From DATLZU01 sp051293835 (lineage in GTDB: Bacteria > Nitrospirota > Nitrospiria > Nitrospirales > Nitrospiraceae): a stretch of 64,000 nucleotides of DNA. The stretch spans positions 62,001 through 126,000 of the forward strand of contig JBPKMA010000006.1 of assembly GCA_051293835.1 (NCBI GenBank). The letters are read 5' to 3'. Shown in pieces: positions 33,902 to 42,959 of this stretch. A program made the translations under genes and the position numbers. The first letter of the stretch is position 1; each line of letters opens with the position of its first letter. The notes below the pieces were generated by a model that had not been told where the DNA came from, searched no databases, and worked only from the letters and a program-made list of their open reading frames with translations.

Positions 33902-34261
33902 TCACCGCTTGCCGGAGAGGTTGATCCATTTGAAGGTCCGTTGCCTCTTCTTGCGGGACACGGACAGCAGCACCGTGAGCCAGATTGCGCCTGTGGTGAT
34001 CAGTCGTTCTCCGTTCGACACGCAGGGGCCGTTCTGCGGAACGAGGCAGGGGATGAACGCCAACACGGTAGCGACGATCGCCATTGCGGTCACCAGCCTG
34101 ACGTCGTCCGGCGGGGACCACAACGCGATCCAGACGACGGGAATCACATAGAGCGCCGTCCACGACCAGCCGGGAGAGGGCATGAAATCCAACGCGCACA
34201 CGCACGCCGCAAATCCGAGCGCCGCGAGAATCGTCAGCGGACTGGTTTTGGTCCCATTCAT
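33902..34261 (-). CDS. Small membrane protein with four hydrophobic segments
   Basis: A 119-residue protein, probably with three or four membrane helices (PLTILAALGFAACVCALDF, SWTALYVIPVVWIALW, LVTAMAIVATVLAFIPC, ITTGAIWLTVLLSV), ending in a basic tail. Arrays like this form the N-terminal sensor module of some histidine kinases, but here no kinase follows. The YVIPV-W-x-LW pattern is reminiscent of those modules. I cannot assign a function. Confidence 0.7.
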   Translation of the reverse strand: MNGTKTSPLTILAALGFAACVCALDFMPSPGWSWTALYVIPVVWIALWSPPDDVRLVTAMAIVATVLAFIPCLVPQNGPCVSNGERLITTGAIWLTVLLSVSRKKRQRTFKWINLSGKR

Positions 34262-34375
34262 GTCGGCGGCGGGTCAGAACACGTACATTGAAGCGCAAGA
34301 TCCAGGGGACTTACCGCATCCAGACAGCGCTGCTCGGTAGGATGACATGAAATGCGGCGATCCTCAATCTGATGG

Positions 34376-35032
34376 TCACGGTGCTTGCAAAATGTCGGTG
34401 GTGCGGAAGGTGAAGAAAAAGAGGACTGTGTACTGATTGTAGTACGCGTTGCCCGTCGTCCAGGGGGTGGACCGGATGAACCGGCCGGTGGCGGTCTCAT
34501 AGATGTCCAGGTACAGCCGCGCGTGCGCCAACTGATCCTGCTCTTGGTACAGGGTGATCTGGGGCAGCGAAAACGGGATGAGCACGCTTTGGATCGGCGG
34601 CAGCCCGAAGAAGGTATTCCCCTGGTTGGTGCCCAGGGCCAGCACCATGACGCGGACCAGATAGGTTGCCTCGCTGGGGTGAGGCTTCAGGTGGTAGCCC
34701 TGTTCCCCCAGCCGTGCGGCGACTGCGTCGCGTACGAAGGCCAGGTCCCAGGACGGCGCGTCGATCACTCCGAAGTCGCCTTCGCGCTGCAGGTGCACGT
34801 GTGCGCGATCGGTTTGGAGACCGCTGACCTCGACGGCGACGGTTGCGCCCTTCGGCAGCGGCACGGTCACAGTGGCCAGTGCTCGTTCGACGGCGTGGGT
34901 GAGCAGCAGCTGTTCCACCGCGCTGCGCGGCGTCTTGGAGACCTCCTGCGGCAACGCGCAGGCGGCGATGAGCGTCAGCGCTGCGATGAGCAGGAAGGCG
35001 CTGCCGCTGGTTCTGTGGACATCCGTTCTCAT
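34376..35032 (-). CDS. Lipoprotein resembling DUF6655
   Basis: A 218-residue lipoprotein: FLLIAALTLIAACALPQEV contains a lipobox (IAAC). The mature part starts with KTPRSAVEQLLLTHAVERAL and a VPLPKGATVAVEVSGL stretch typical of this uncharacterised family, followed by FVRDAVAARLGEQGYHL and a Gly-rich hydrophobic centre (GTNQGNTFFGLPPIQSVLIP). The C-terminus (YNQYTVLFFFTFRTTDI) is strongly aromatic. Family name is from memory and moderately sure. It follows the RND pump gene by 245 bases. Confidence 0.7.
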   Translation of the reverse strand: MRTDVHRTSGSAFLLIAALTLIAACALPQEVSKTPRSAVEQLLLTHAVERALATVTVPLPKGATVAVEVSGLQTDRAHVHLQREGDFGVIDAPSWDLAFVRDAVAARLGEQGYHLKPHPSEATYLVRVMVLALGTNQGNTFFGLPPIQSVLIPFSLPQITLYQEQDQLAHARLYLDIYETATGRFIRSTPWTTGNAYYNQYTVLFFFTFRTTDILQAP

Positions 35033-35277
35033 CTGTTAGGGCGGGCGAGGCGAAAAGGCAGAAAACGACAATGCCTCCGTACGGTTGGCCCTCCTGTCCG
35101 GCCATTCGATACCTCCACCCGGTGGTCCTCGGCCCGCTGCCGAGTGCTCTGGCTACCACGAGTGTCGATTCATAGTCCACTAGACAAAAAGCCCATTAAA
35201 AACAGGGAAATATCCAGGTTTTGCCGGAGGGGAAGGAATTCTTGATGAGGAGCTTCTCATTCGGCGGGTGCCGGGTG

Positions 35278-38200
35278 CTAGGCGCTCACCGGTTTCTTGG
35301 AGGGAACACGGCTTGCGCGGGTTTTCGGCGCTGGCATCTCGTCGCGGCACCTGTGTTCATCGAACCAGGGATACAGGGCGGGCAGGACGACCAGCGTGAG
35401 CAGCGTGGAGCTGACCAATCCGCCGATCACCACCACGGCCAGAGGCCGTTGCACTTCCGAGCCGATCCCCTGGGCCACCGCCAGAGGGATCAGGCCAAAC
35501 AGGGCGACCAGTGCGGTCATCAGTACAGGCCTGAGCCGCAAGGTGCAGCCGGTCATGATGGCCTCCATGACGGGCCGTCCGTCGTCGCGCAGCTTGTTGA
35601 TAGAGGACACCAGGACGATGCCGTTGAGCACGGCGACGCCGAAGAGGTTGATGAAACCGACGGAGGCAGGCACGCTCAGATATTCGCCGGTGACCCAGAG
35701 CGCGATGATCCCGCCGATCAGGGCGAAGGGAAGGTTCAGGATGATCAGCGCGGCGTAACGGATCGAGTTGAACGATGAGAACAGCAATAAGAAGATCAGC
35801 CCGATCGTGATCGGCACGATGATCTTCAGCCGGGCCATGGCCCGTTGCATGTTCTCGAACGAACCGCCCCAGGTGATACTGTAGCCCTGAGGGAGGGCCA
35901 CCTGCGCGTCGATCTTCTTCTGAGCCTCCGCGACGATGCTGCCGATATCGCGCCCCGAGGTGTTAAATCCCACGTAAATGCGGCGCTTGAGCCCCTCCCG
36001 GCTGATCCGGCTCGGTCCCTCTTGCAGCTCGATGGTGGCGAGATCGCTTAATGGAATGAGCCCGCCGGAGGCGTCACTGACCAGGATATTGCTGATGGTC
36101 TCGATGCTGTTACGGTATTGTTCGGGAAAGCGTACGATCAAGTCGAAGCGCTGCTGCCCCTCGTACACGGTCGTGGCCGCCTTGCCCCCGATGGCGGTGG
36201 CGATGATGTCCTGGATGTCGGCCACGTTGATCCCGTGCCGTGCAATCTTGCTCCGGTCGATGTCGATCGTCAGATACGGTTGGCCGAACAGTTGTTCCAT
36301 GCGGATGTCCTTGACTCCACGGATCGTCGTCAAGATCGCCGCAATCTCTTCTGCCTTCTGCCGCAGTACGTCGAGATCGTCGCCGAAGAGTTTGACCGTG
36401 GCCTCGGTCCGGACGCCGGAAATCAATTCATCGACCCGCTGCTGAATCGGCTGGCTCAGGAGGAAGCTGGCGCCGGGAATCCGTTCCAAGCGCTGGCGAA
36501 TCTTCTCGACCAGTTCGGCCTTGTTGCGGGCGGTCGTCCATTCGTCCATCGGCTTCAGCGATACCACCGGGTCGCTTTCGTTCGGCTCCTGCGGGTCGTT
36601 CCCCAGTTCCGAGCGCCCGATTTTCGACACGACCATCGTGACTTCGGGGAACTCCATCAGCGCGCGGTGCATGTCCTTCTCAATCTCGATCGATTCCTGG
36701 AGGGAAGTGCTCGGCAGCCGGATGGTCTGCGGTGCCAGGGCCCCCTCGTTCAGGATCGGGATGAACTCGCTGCCGAGAAACGGTACCAGCAACAGGCTGG
36801 CGACAAGGAGCATGACAGCGGCCAGCAGGACGACACGGCGGTGCCCCAGCGCCCACCGGAGAACGGGGAGGTAGGCGCGTTTGACCCAGTGGATCAGCAA
36901 CGTGTCCTCTTCGCGTCCGCGCTTCAGCACCAACGAGCAGAGGACCGGCGAGAGGGTCAGCGACAGGATCAGGGACACGAACAGCGCGATCATGATCGTG
37001 TAGGCCAACGGCTGGAACATTTTGCCTTCCATTCCCTGCAGCGAGAGGAGCGGGAGAAACACGATGATGATGATCAGAATCCCGAAGATCACCGGCTGGC
37101 CCACTTCCTTGCACGCGTGAAGGATCAGCTCGATCCGGTCGACGGGCTGCGAGCGATGTTCGGACAGATGACGGTACACATTCTCCACGACAACCACCGA
37201 ACCGTCCACGATCATGCCGATCGCGATGGCCAGACCGCCGAGGGACATGAGGTTGGCGGTGAGCCCTGCTTTGTCCATGACAATGAACGTGACAAGCGGC
37301 GCCAGGACGAGGGTCGCGGTCACGATCAATGCGCTCCGGACGTTCCCGAGGAACAGGAAGAGGATCGCGACGACCAGAACGATCCCTTCCGCCAACGCCT
37401 TGTACACCGTGTTGAGGGCTGCGGTGATGAGCTCAACGCGGTCGTAGAATGGAACGATCCGAAACCCCGGTGGCAACAGGTTCTTCTCCCCGATTTCGGC
37501 GATCTTGGCTTTGAGTGCTTGAACCACGTTCCGGGCGTTCCCGCCCCGCAACATTAGGACGATGCCGGTCACGACCTCCCGCTCGCCGTTCAGCACAGCG
37601 GCCCCATGGCGGACGGCGTGGCCGATCTGCACCTTGGCCACGTCGCGGACGTACACCGGCGTGCCGCCGACTTCCTTGACTACGATGTTCTGAATATCCT
37701 CTAGCGACTTGATGAGGCCAACGCCGCGGACGATGTACTTTTCGGAATATTTTTCCAGGATGTTTCCCCCGGCGTTGGCGTTGTTCTTGGCAATTGCCTC
37801 GAACACGTCACGGAGCGACAGGTCGTATTTGCGGAGCAGGCCTGGCTCGACCATGACCTGGTATTGTTTGACGAACCCACCCAGCGAATTGACGTCCACG
37901 ACTTCAGGCACGCTCTTGAGCAGCGGTCGGATGAGCCAATCCTGAACGGTCCGCATGTCGATCAGCTCCTGCTCGTCCTGGTGCACCGATTGGCCTGGCG
38001 GCTGCGGCGTCTCGATGTAGTACTGAAACACTTCGCCAAGCCCGGTGGTGTTGGGAACCAGCTTCGGCTCGGCTCCTGGCGGCAGCGAGTCCCGCACTTC
38101 GATCAGCCGTTCGAGAACCAGTTGTCGTGCCAGGTTGACGTCCATGCTGTCTTCGAAGACGATCGTGATGAGTGACAGGCCGACCTTGGTGAGCGAACGC

Positions 38201-38442
38201 AGTTCGGTGAGCGCCGGAACCCCTGTCATTTGCAGCTCGATCGGAAAGGTGACAAACCGCTCGACTTCGGCTGGCGACAGCCCTGGTGCCTTGGTTACGA
38301 CCTGAACAAGCACGCTGGTGACGTCGGGGAACGCGTCGATCGGAATGGTTCGGAACGCATACACGCCGCCGGCGGCCAGCATGAACGCGATGACGACCAC
38401 GAGGATGCGCTGGCGAAGAGAGAAGGCGAGCAACCGGACCAT
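35278..38442 (-). CDS. czcA: HME-RND heavy-metal efflux pump, CzcA/CusA family
   Basis: A 1054-residue inner-membrane proton-driven pump with 12 expected helices and two large periplasmic loops. It starts MVRLLAFSLRQRILVVVIAF. In helix 4 the proton-relay segment reads AIGMIVDGSVVVVEN: Asp413 and Glu420 are kept, but the first Asp of the zinc/cobalt type (DFG) is Ala407, closer to copper/silver or mixed pumps. So the metal cannot be named with certainty. It is the last gene of a czcC-B-A set; the start is 3 bases after the czcB stop. No lesion in over 3 kb, a useful contrast to nearby pseudogenes. Confidence 0.95.
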   Translation of the reverse strand: MVRLLAFSLRQRILVVVIAFMLAAGGVYAFRTIPIDAFPDVTSVLVQVVTKAPGLSPAEVERFVTFPIELQMTGVPALTELRSLTKVGLSLITIVFEDSMDVNLARQLVLERLIEVRDSLPPGAEPKLVPNTTGLGEVFQYYIETPQPPGQSVHQDEQELIDMRTVQDWLIRPLLKSVPEVVDVNSLGGFVKQYQVMVEPGLLRKYDLSLRDVFEAIAKNNANAGGNILEKYSEKYIVRGVGLIKSLEDIQNIVVKEVGGTPVYVRDVAKVQIGHAVRHGAAVLNGEREVVTGIVLMLRGGNARNVVQALKAKIAEIGEKNLLPPGFRIVPFYDRVELITAALNTVYKALAEGIVLVVAILFLFLGNVRSALIVTATLVLAPLVTFIVMDKAGLTANLMSLGGLAIAIGMIVDGSVVVVENVYRHLSEHRSQPVDRIELILHACKEVGQPVIFGILIIIIVFLPLLSLQGMEGKMFQPLAYTIMIALFVSLILSLTLSPVLCSLVLKRGREEDTLLIHWVKRAYLPVLRWALGHRRVVLLAAVMLLVASLLLVPFLGSEFIPILNEGALAPQTIRLPSTSLQESIEIEKDMHRALMEFPEVTMVVSKIGRSELGNDPQEPNESDPVVSLKPMDEWTTARNKAELVEKIRQRLERIPGASFLLSQPIQQRVDELISGVRTEATVKLFGDDLDVLRQKAEEIAAILTTIRGVKDIRMEQLFGQPYLTIDIDRSKIARHGINVADIQDIIATAIGGKAATTVYEGQQRFDLIVRFPEQYRNSIETISNILVSDASGGLIPLSDLATIELQEGPSRISREGLKRRIYVGFNTSGRDIGSIVAEAQKKIDAQVALPQGYSITWGGSFENMQRAMARLKIIVPITIGLIFLLLFSSFNSIRYAALIILNLPFALIGGIIALWVTGEYLSVPASVGFINLFGVAVLNGIVLVSSINKLRDDGRPVMEAIMTGCTLRLRPVLMTALVALFGLIPLAVAQGIGSEVQRPLAVVVIGGLVSSTLLTLVVLPALYPWFDEHRCRDEMPAPKTRASRVPSKKPVSA

Positions 38443-38445
38443 GTG

Positions 38446-39621
38446 TCAGATGTCTTTTTTCTGGAGCTCGGATTTGAGAATGAAGGCGCCCTGGATCACC
38501 ACCGGCTCGCCCTCGCGAAGGCCGTCGAGGACCTTGACCATCTGGCCGTTGGATGCGCCGAGCTTGACCTCGCGCGCCTCGAACGTTTGGGCATCGCGCT
38601 GGACGAACACGAAGGTGCGGTTCCGATCACGCTGCACCGCCGACTCTGGCACCAGCAATGCTCCGGACTCGATTTCGGAATGGATGCGCACCGTGGCGAA
38701 CATTTCCGGCTTGAGCCGGCCTTGCGGATTCGGCAGCTCCAGGCGGACGCTCATTGTCCGCGTTGTGGGGTCCAATACGTCTCCGACATAGGTGATCTTC
38801 GCCGTGAACACCTCGTCGGGATAGGCGGCAACGCGGACTTCGGCCGTTCCGCTCGGATGGATCAAGGGAATGTCCTTCTCGGGGATATTGGCGATGACCC
38901 AGACCTCGGAGAGATCGGCCACCACGAACAGCTTCTCCGTGGTCTCCACCACTTCGCCCCGGGTGAGGTTCCGAGCGATGATTCGGCCAGCGAAGGGCGC
39001 TTCGATCGGGACGTAGGATCGGATCTTGTGATCGCGATCCAGGCGCTTGATGTCCCGTTCCTCCATACCGAGCAATAGCAATCGATCTTTCGCTTCCCGC
39101 GCTTCGGCCCTGGCGCTGTACAGCTCCGCCTCGCGGCGCTGGGCTTCGGCGGTGCCGATGACTTTCTCCTTCAGGAGGAACTCGGCCCGTTTGTACGATT
39201 GTTCGGCCAAATACAGTTTCGCCTGCGCCTTGAGGTATGCCGATTGCGCCAATCCCAACTCGCTGCTGTACAGAATCGCCAGCAGGTCCTCGGCTTTGAC
39301 TTCCTGGCCGAGGTCTGCATACACGTCCACGACCCGGCCGCGCACCAGCGTGGTGATGTCCGCTAGTGCGCGTTCGTTCGGGCGGATGGTCGCGGGAAAA
39401 TCTCGGAATATTCGGAATTCGCCCCTTGTCACCGGTTGGACGGTGATGCCTGATCGTCCGACTGTCTCCGGGTTGAGGCGGATCTCGTTGACGGACTGCG
39501 GTGGCTGGGCACTCGGTTTCGCGCCGGTCGCTTCATTGGGCGCGGAATCGCATCCGGCCGCCACGCTGAACAGCAGCGCGGCGGCTGCCAATCCCCATCC
39601 TTCCTTTGCGATCACGCTCAT
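38446..39621 (-). CDS. czcB: HME-RND membrane-fusion lipoprotein, CzcB/CusB family
   Basis: A 391-residue periplasmic adaptor that connects the RND pump to the outer-membrane channel. The N-terminus is a lipoprotein signal (LLFSVAAGCDSAPNE). Next come the lipoyl half-motifs (GRVVDVYADLGQEVKAEDLL and APFAGRIIARNLTRGEVVET) flanking a helical hairpin, then the beta-barrel and membrane-proximal domains (VPESAVQRDRNRTFVFVQRD). There are no Met- or His-rich metal-binding tails as in CusB or SilB. Co-transcribed with czcA and czcC. Confidence 0.95.
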   Translation of the reverse strand: MSVIAKEGWGLAAAALLFSVAAGCDSAPNEATGAKPSAQPPQSVNEIRLNPETVGRSGITVQPVTRGEFRIFRDFPATIRPNERALADITTLVRGRVVDVYADLGQEVKAEDLLAILYSSELGLAQSAYLKAQAKLYLAEQSYKRAEFLLKEKVIGTAEAQRREAELYSARAEAREAKDRLLLLGMEERDIKRLDRDHKIRSYVPIEAPFAGRIIARNLTRGEVVETTEKLFVVADLSEVWVIANIPEKDIPLIHPSGTAEVRVAAYPDEVFTAKITYVGDVLDPTTRTMSVRLELPNPQGRLKPEMFATVRIHSEIESGALLVPESAVQRDRNRTFVFVQRDAQTFEAREVKLGASNGQMVKVLDGLREGEPVVIQGAFILKSELQKKDI

Positions 39622-39679
39622 CTCGCCGTTCGTTTCCTGTGGCTCGTGAAGCGTTTCCGTTTCGCCAAGCGGCGTTCCA

Positions 39680-40936
39680 TTATAAAAAGCCGGCGACGGC
39701 CCGTTCGAGTTTCGCCAGGGAAACCGACAGGCTGAAGCGGGCCTGCACGTACTCCGCGAGCACCTGTTGCCTGACTCGCTGGGCGTCCAGTACCTCCAAC
39801 AGGCTGGACGCCCCCTGCTTGAAGCTGAATTCCGCGATGCGCAGTGCTTCCTGGGCCTGTTTGAGCAAGCCCTGCTCGAACACGTCGATCAGGTTCGCCG
39901 TCGTCTGCGCGTCCTGGAAATGCTGGTTCACGGCGCGGAGCAATTCGTTGCGGGCTCGGAGCAGCTCTGCTTCTTCCCGGCGTTTGGCGCCGAGCGCCGT
40001 GGCGATTTCGCCTTGGCGCAGGTACCAAATCGGCGTCGGTACGGCGATGCCGCCGTAGAACGCTTCCCGACCGGCCTCCCGGCTGTATCCGCCGAAGACG
40101 TTGATGTCCGGCACTCGGCTTTGTTCTTCCTTCACCACCGTAAGCCCGGCCCGCTCGACCAGGTGCTTGAGGCGGCGGAGCGTCGGATGGCGTTCGAGCG
40201 CGCGGGCGGTCAAGTCGCTCAGCTCCATGCCCTTGGGGAAATGTTCAAAGTCCCCGGTAATCTCGTAGATCGGCCCCAGGGCGCCGGCCGTGAGCGTGTC
40301 CAACACCACCCGGTTCACCCGGACCGAGTTCTGCGCCCGCGTGACGAGCTGGTTGGCGTTCAACACTTCGACCTGGGCTTTGATGGCCTCGAACTGCGGG
40401 GCTTCGCCGGATTGCACACGGGCTCTGACGATCCGTGCTACTCCCTCGGCGATTTCCAAATTCTGTCTGGCCAGGTCGAGGGCCTGTTGGGCTTGCAGCA
40501 ATTCGTAGAACGCGATCTTGACCTCGGCGATCAGGTTCAGCTTGACTTCTTCCAATCCCGCGCTGGCGCCGGCCAGGCCGGCCTCCGCTTCCCGCTTTCT
40601 CGCTGAGCGCTTGCCGGTCCACTCCAGGGGCTGGGTCAGGGTGACCATGCGCTCGACGAGCCGAGCGCCGTCGGGGTCTCGAACGACGCCGTCCGCTGTT
40701 TGGCCCCAAATGGTGGGGTTCGGATAGGCCCCGGCGGCGATCCGTTGGCCGCGGCTCTGCTCGATGACCGCCTCGGCCCCGGTGACGGTCGGGTTCCGTT
40801 GCAGCGCCAAGTCGATGATGTCGGACAGTTCGTAGATGCGGGGGCTGGGGTCTGCCGCGCCCACCAGCTGCGCGCCCTGAAGCAGCGCAACCGTGGATGC
40901 GAGGGATATCACACGCAGGAAGAATCTTGCTGCCAT
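39680..40936 (-). CDS. czcC: TolC-like outer-membrane efflux channel, CzcC family
   Basis: A 418-residue outer-membrane factor; the chosen start (MAARFFLRVISLAS) is followed by a signal peptide, while the longer open frame upstream is not protein-like. Two repeated OEP halves are seen, each with helix pairs; LALQRNPTVTGAEAVIEQSR opens the first, ALERHPTLRRLKHLVERAGL the second. The PNPTIWGQTADGVVRD strand is typical. First gene of the efflux set, 59 bases before czcB. Confidence 0.93.
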   Translation of the reverse strand: MAARFFLRVISLASTVALLQGAQLVGAADPSPRIYELSDIIDLALQRNPTVTGAEAVIEQSRGQRIAAGAYPNPTIWGQTADGVVRDPDGARLVERMVTLTQPLEWTGKRSARKREAEAGLAGASAGLEEVKLNLIAEVKIAFYELLQAQQALDLARQNLEIAEGVARIVRARVQSGEAPQFEAIKAQVEVLNANQLVTRAQNSVRVNRVVLDTLTAGALGPIYEITGDFEHFPKGMELSDLTARALERHPTLRRLKHLVERAGLTVVKEEQSRVPDINVFGGYSREAGREAFYGGIAVPTPIWYLRQGEIATALGAKRREEAELLRARNELLRAVNQHFQDAQTTANLIDVFEQGLLKQAQEALRIAEFSFKQGASSLLEVLDAQRVRQQVLAEYVQARFSLSVSLAKLERAVAGFL

Positions 40937-41028
40937 ATTCAGCCTCCTTGCTTCTCCCCCTCCCTGACCCTCTCCGAGTTGGCGGAAAGGAGGGAGGCGG
41001 CTAGCCGCTGGACTTGTGAGACGAATCG

Positions 41029-41403
41029 TTAAAACGCCACGATCAAGATTGATTGCGATGGACCGGAGGGCGGTGAGACCAAGGGGAAGATGGGAGGTCG
41101 AAATAGGTCCGAGTTGAAAGTCTCTCGCGGGCAAAAGCCGTGGTCGGCGCACCATGGCCTTGCCTGCAAGGTCATGTGAAGCGGGGAACCCAGCACGGGG
41201 GCGAACTCCAACTCAATTGTCTCTTCGCCGTCTTCGGTTTCGGTCAGCCCTTCGGTTTCGCTGGGAAGTTGATCGTGGACATGGGATGGACCGCCGGACC
41301 GGTCGTTCGTCCAGTCTTCCGCACAGGCTGTACCAAGGAACTGGGCGGTCAAGAGAAGTGCCAATACGAACAAAAGAAGCTGACCGCGCCGGCGAATGAT
41401 CAT
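41029..41403 (-). CDS. Small secreted protein upstream of the efflux genes
   Basis: A 124-residue protein with a basic start and signal peptide (MIIRRRGQLLLFVLALLLTA, likely cleaved after ACA). The mature part is short and acidic with SHVHDQLPSE and a CADHGFCPRE segment, so two His, two Cys and many acidic groups could bind a metal. Position just upstream of the czcCBA genes and after the REC-GTPase gene suggests a periplasmic metal-binding helper; I do not recognise the family. GGAG lies about 7 bases before the ATG. Confidence 0.7.
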   Translation of the reverse strand: MIIRRRGQLLLFVLALLLTAQFLGTACAEDWTNDRSGGPSHVHDQLPSETEGLTETEDGEETIELEFAPVLGSPLHMTLQARPWCADHGFCPRETFNSDLFRPPIFPLVSPPSGPSQSILIVAF

Positions 41404-41492
41404 GTCATTCTCTCCGCCACTCCACCTTAAAACATGGCGAGAAAGTCCCCGCCACGTCAACGTTATCTTCTTCGCGCTCCAGCAAAGCAGAA

Positions 41493-42863
41493 TCAATTCG
41501 CCGCCAGCCACCGATCGAGGAGCCGGTCCAGCACCGCGAGCCGCACCGCCTGGTCTTGCAGAAGCCCCGGTCTGACATCGAAAGGGTCGAGACCGGGGAG
41601 CTCGGTAGCAAGGAGTTCGTCCGCGCCGGTTCTGCCTTGCTGGTCGGCGGGGTGCGGCCCGGACAGGAGAATCTGCACCGGCAGTGCGGGGACGAGGGCC
41701 TCGCGCGCTCTGAGAAACGCTCGCAGGTGGCCGAGGAGTTCATCGTGCGGCCGGCCGATCAGGATGATCGCGCCGACGGAGCCGGGCAGGCACTGTTCCC
41801 AGACCGACCAGAACCGCTTTTCGATGCGCACCGCGAGGAGATGGAGTGCCACACCCGGCGAGATGCGGACACGGCCAACGTCGATGCGGTAAAGCTCCTT
41901 GCTTTCTTCGCTTCCCAGAGCCGCCCAGCGGGAGCCGGAGAGGTCGTGCACCAGGCCTTGGATCAGCTCGCTCTTGCCCGATTTAGCCGCGCCGACCACC
42001 AGCACCCGCAAGGCCAACGGACCGCTGCCGGGTGGACGTTGCGCGCGCACGCGTTGCGCGATCCATCCGAGCCGTTCGAGCACCTGCCGGACGGCTGGAA
42101 GCTCCTGCCCCTGGGCGACCGTCGCCGGTTCAGCGCACGGTTGTTCGGCCTCTCGCTCGTGCTCCTGCAGGGTCTGGAGATCCTGAAAGAGAAGGTTAGC
42201 CATGCTGGCGGTGATCGGCATCCGATCCGGCACCGCGTCCGGGATGAACATGAACCGGCCGGTCTTCCACCCGAGCAAACGAAACAACGGTTCTTCCTTC
42301 ACCGGCGAACGGATTTCTGCGTCCACGATCACCCCGTCTTGAAAATACAACGTGCCGGTCCGCTCTCCGTGACTGAGCACCAGCGCGCCGGTCTTCTGTT
42401 CGAGCTCCAGCGTCTGAATCAGGTCCAACAGATCCACCTCCCCGATCCGGCCGCTCAGGCCGATCCGGTCGAGCGGGATCTTCCGGGCCTGCTCGATTCG
42501 ATCGATCGCGGTCTCGACGCTCTGCGCCAAGCGTTCCAGCGAACAGGGTTTGGTGAGGTAGTCGTCCCCGCCGACCCGCCGGGCTTTCAGCCGGTCCGTG
42601 TCCTGGTCGCGGGCGGTGAGAAAGATGAACGGAATGGTGCGGGTGGCGGCGTCGCGTCGAAGCCGGCTGCACAGCTCGTAGCCGTCCATGCCCGGCATGC
42701 TGATGTCGGCGATGATGAGGTCGGGGCGATCCTCGGCGATCTTCTGGAGCGCCTCGTGACCGTTCAACGCCGTCGTCACCTGGCAGTTACGGCCGCTCAG
42801 GTACAGCGAAACAATGCGCAGCCACTTGGCCTCGTCGTCGGCGATGAGAATTTTGGGCGGCAT
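41493..42863 (-). CDS. Response regulator fused to DUF4388 (PATAN) and a small-GTPase-like domain
   Basis: A 456-residue cytoplasmic signalling protein with three parts. Residues 1-120 are a receiver domain (phospho-acceptor Asp53 in IIADISMPGMDGY, Thr83, Lys105). Residues about 132-235 are a DUF4388/PATAN domain (SGRIGEVDLLDLIQTLELEQ, KTGALVLSHGERTGTLYFQD), which commonly links phosphorylation to GTPase or motility outputs. Residues about 283-456 hold a P-loop (GAAKSGKSEL, Gly291-Ser298) and a Ras/Gtr-like fold; the G4 NKxD is not evident. All three in one chain is unusual. It follows the clpX paralogue by 96 bases. Confidence 0.88.
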   Translation of the reverse strand: MPPKILIADDEAKWLRIVSLYLSGRNCQVTTALNGHEALQKIAEDRPDLIIADISMPGMDGYELCSRLRRDAATRTIPFIFLTARDQDTDRLKARRVGGDDYLTKPCSLERLAQSVETAIDRIEQARKIPLDRIGLSGRIGEVDLLDLIQTLELEQKTGALVLSHGERTGTLYFQDGVIVDAEIRSPVKEEPLFRLLGWKTGRFMFIPDAVPDRMPITASMANLLFQDLQTLQEHEREAEQPCAEPATVAQGQELPAVRQVLERLGWIAQRVRAQRPPGSGPLALRVLVVGAAKSGKSELIQGLVHDLSGSRWAALGSEESKELYRIDVGRVRISPGVALHLLAVRIEKRFWSVWEQCLPGSVGAIILIGRPHDELLGHLRAFLRAREALVPALPVQILLSGPHPADQQGRTGADELLATELPGLDPFDVRPGLLQDQAVRLAVLDRLLDRWLAAN

Positions 42864-42959
42864 ATCACAATGACAAGAGGCAAGAACCCGGAAGCGACGG
42901 GCGAAAGGCGGGATGCTTTGTGCATGTCCAACGTCCCTTGCCCATAGCTGCGCGCCCGG

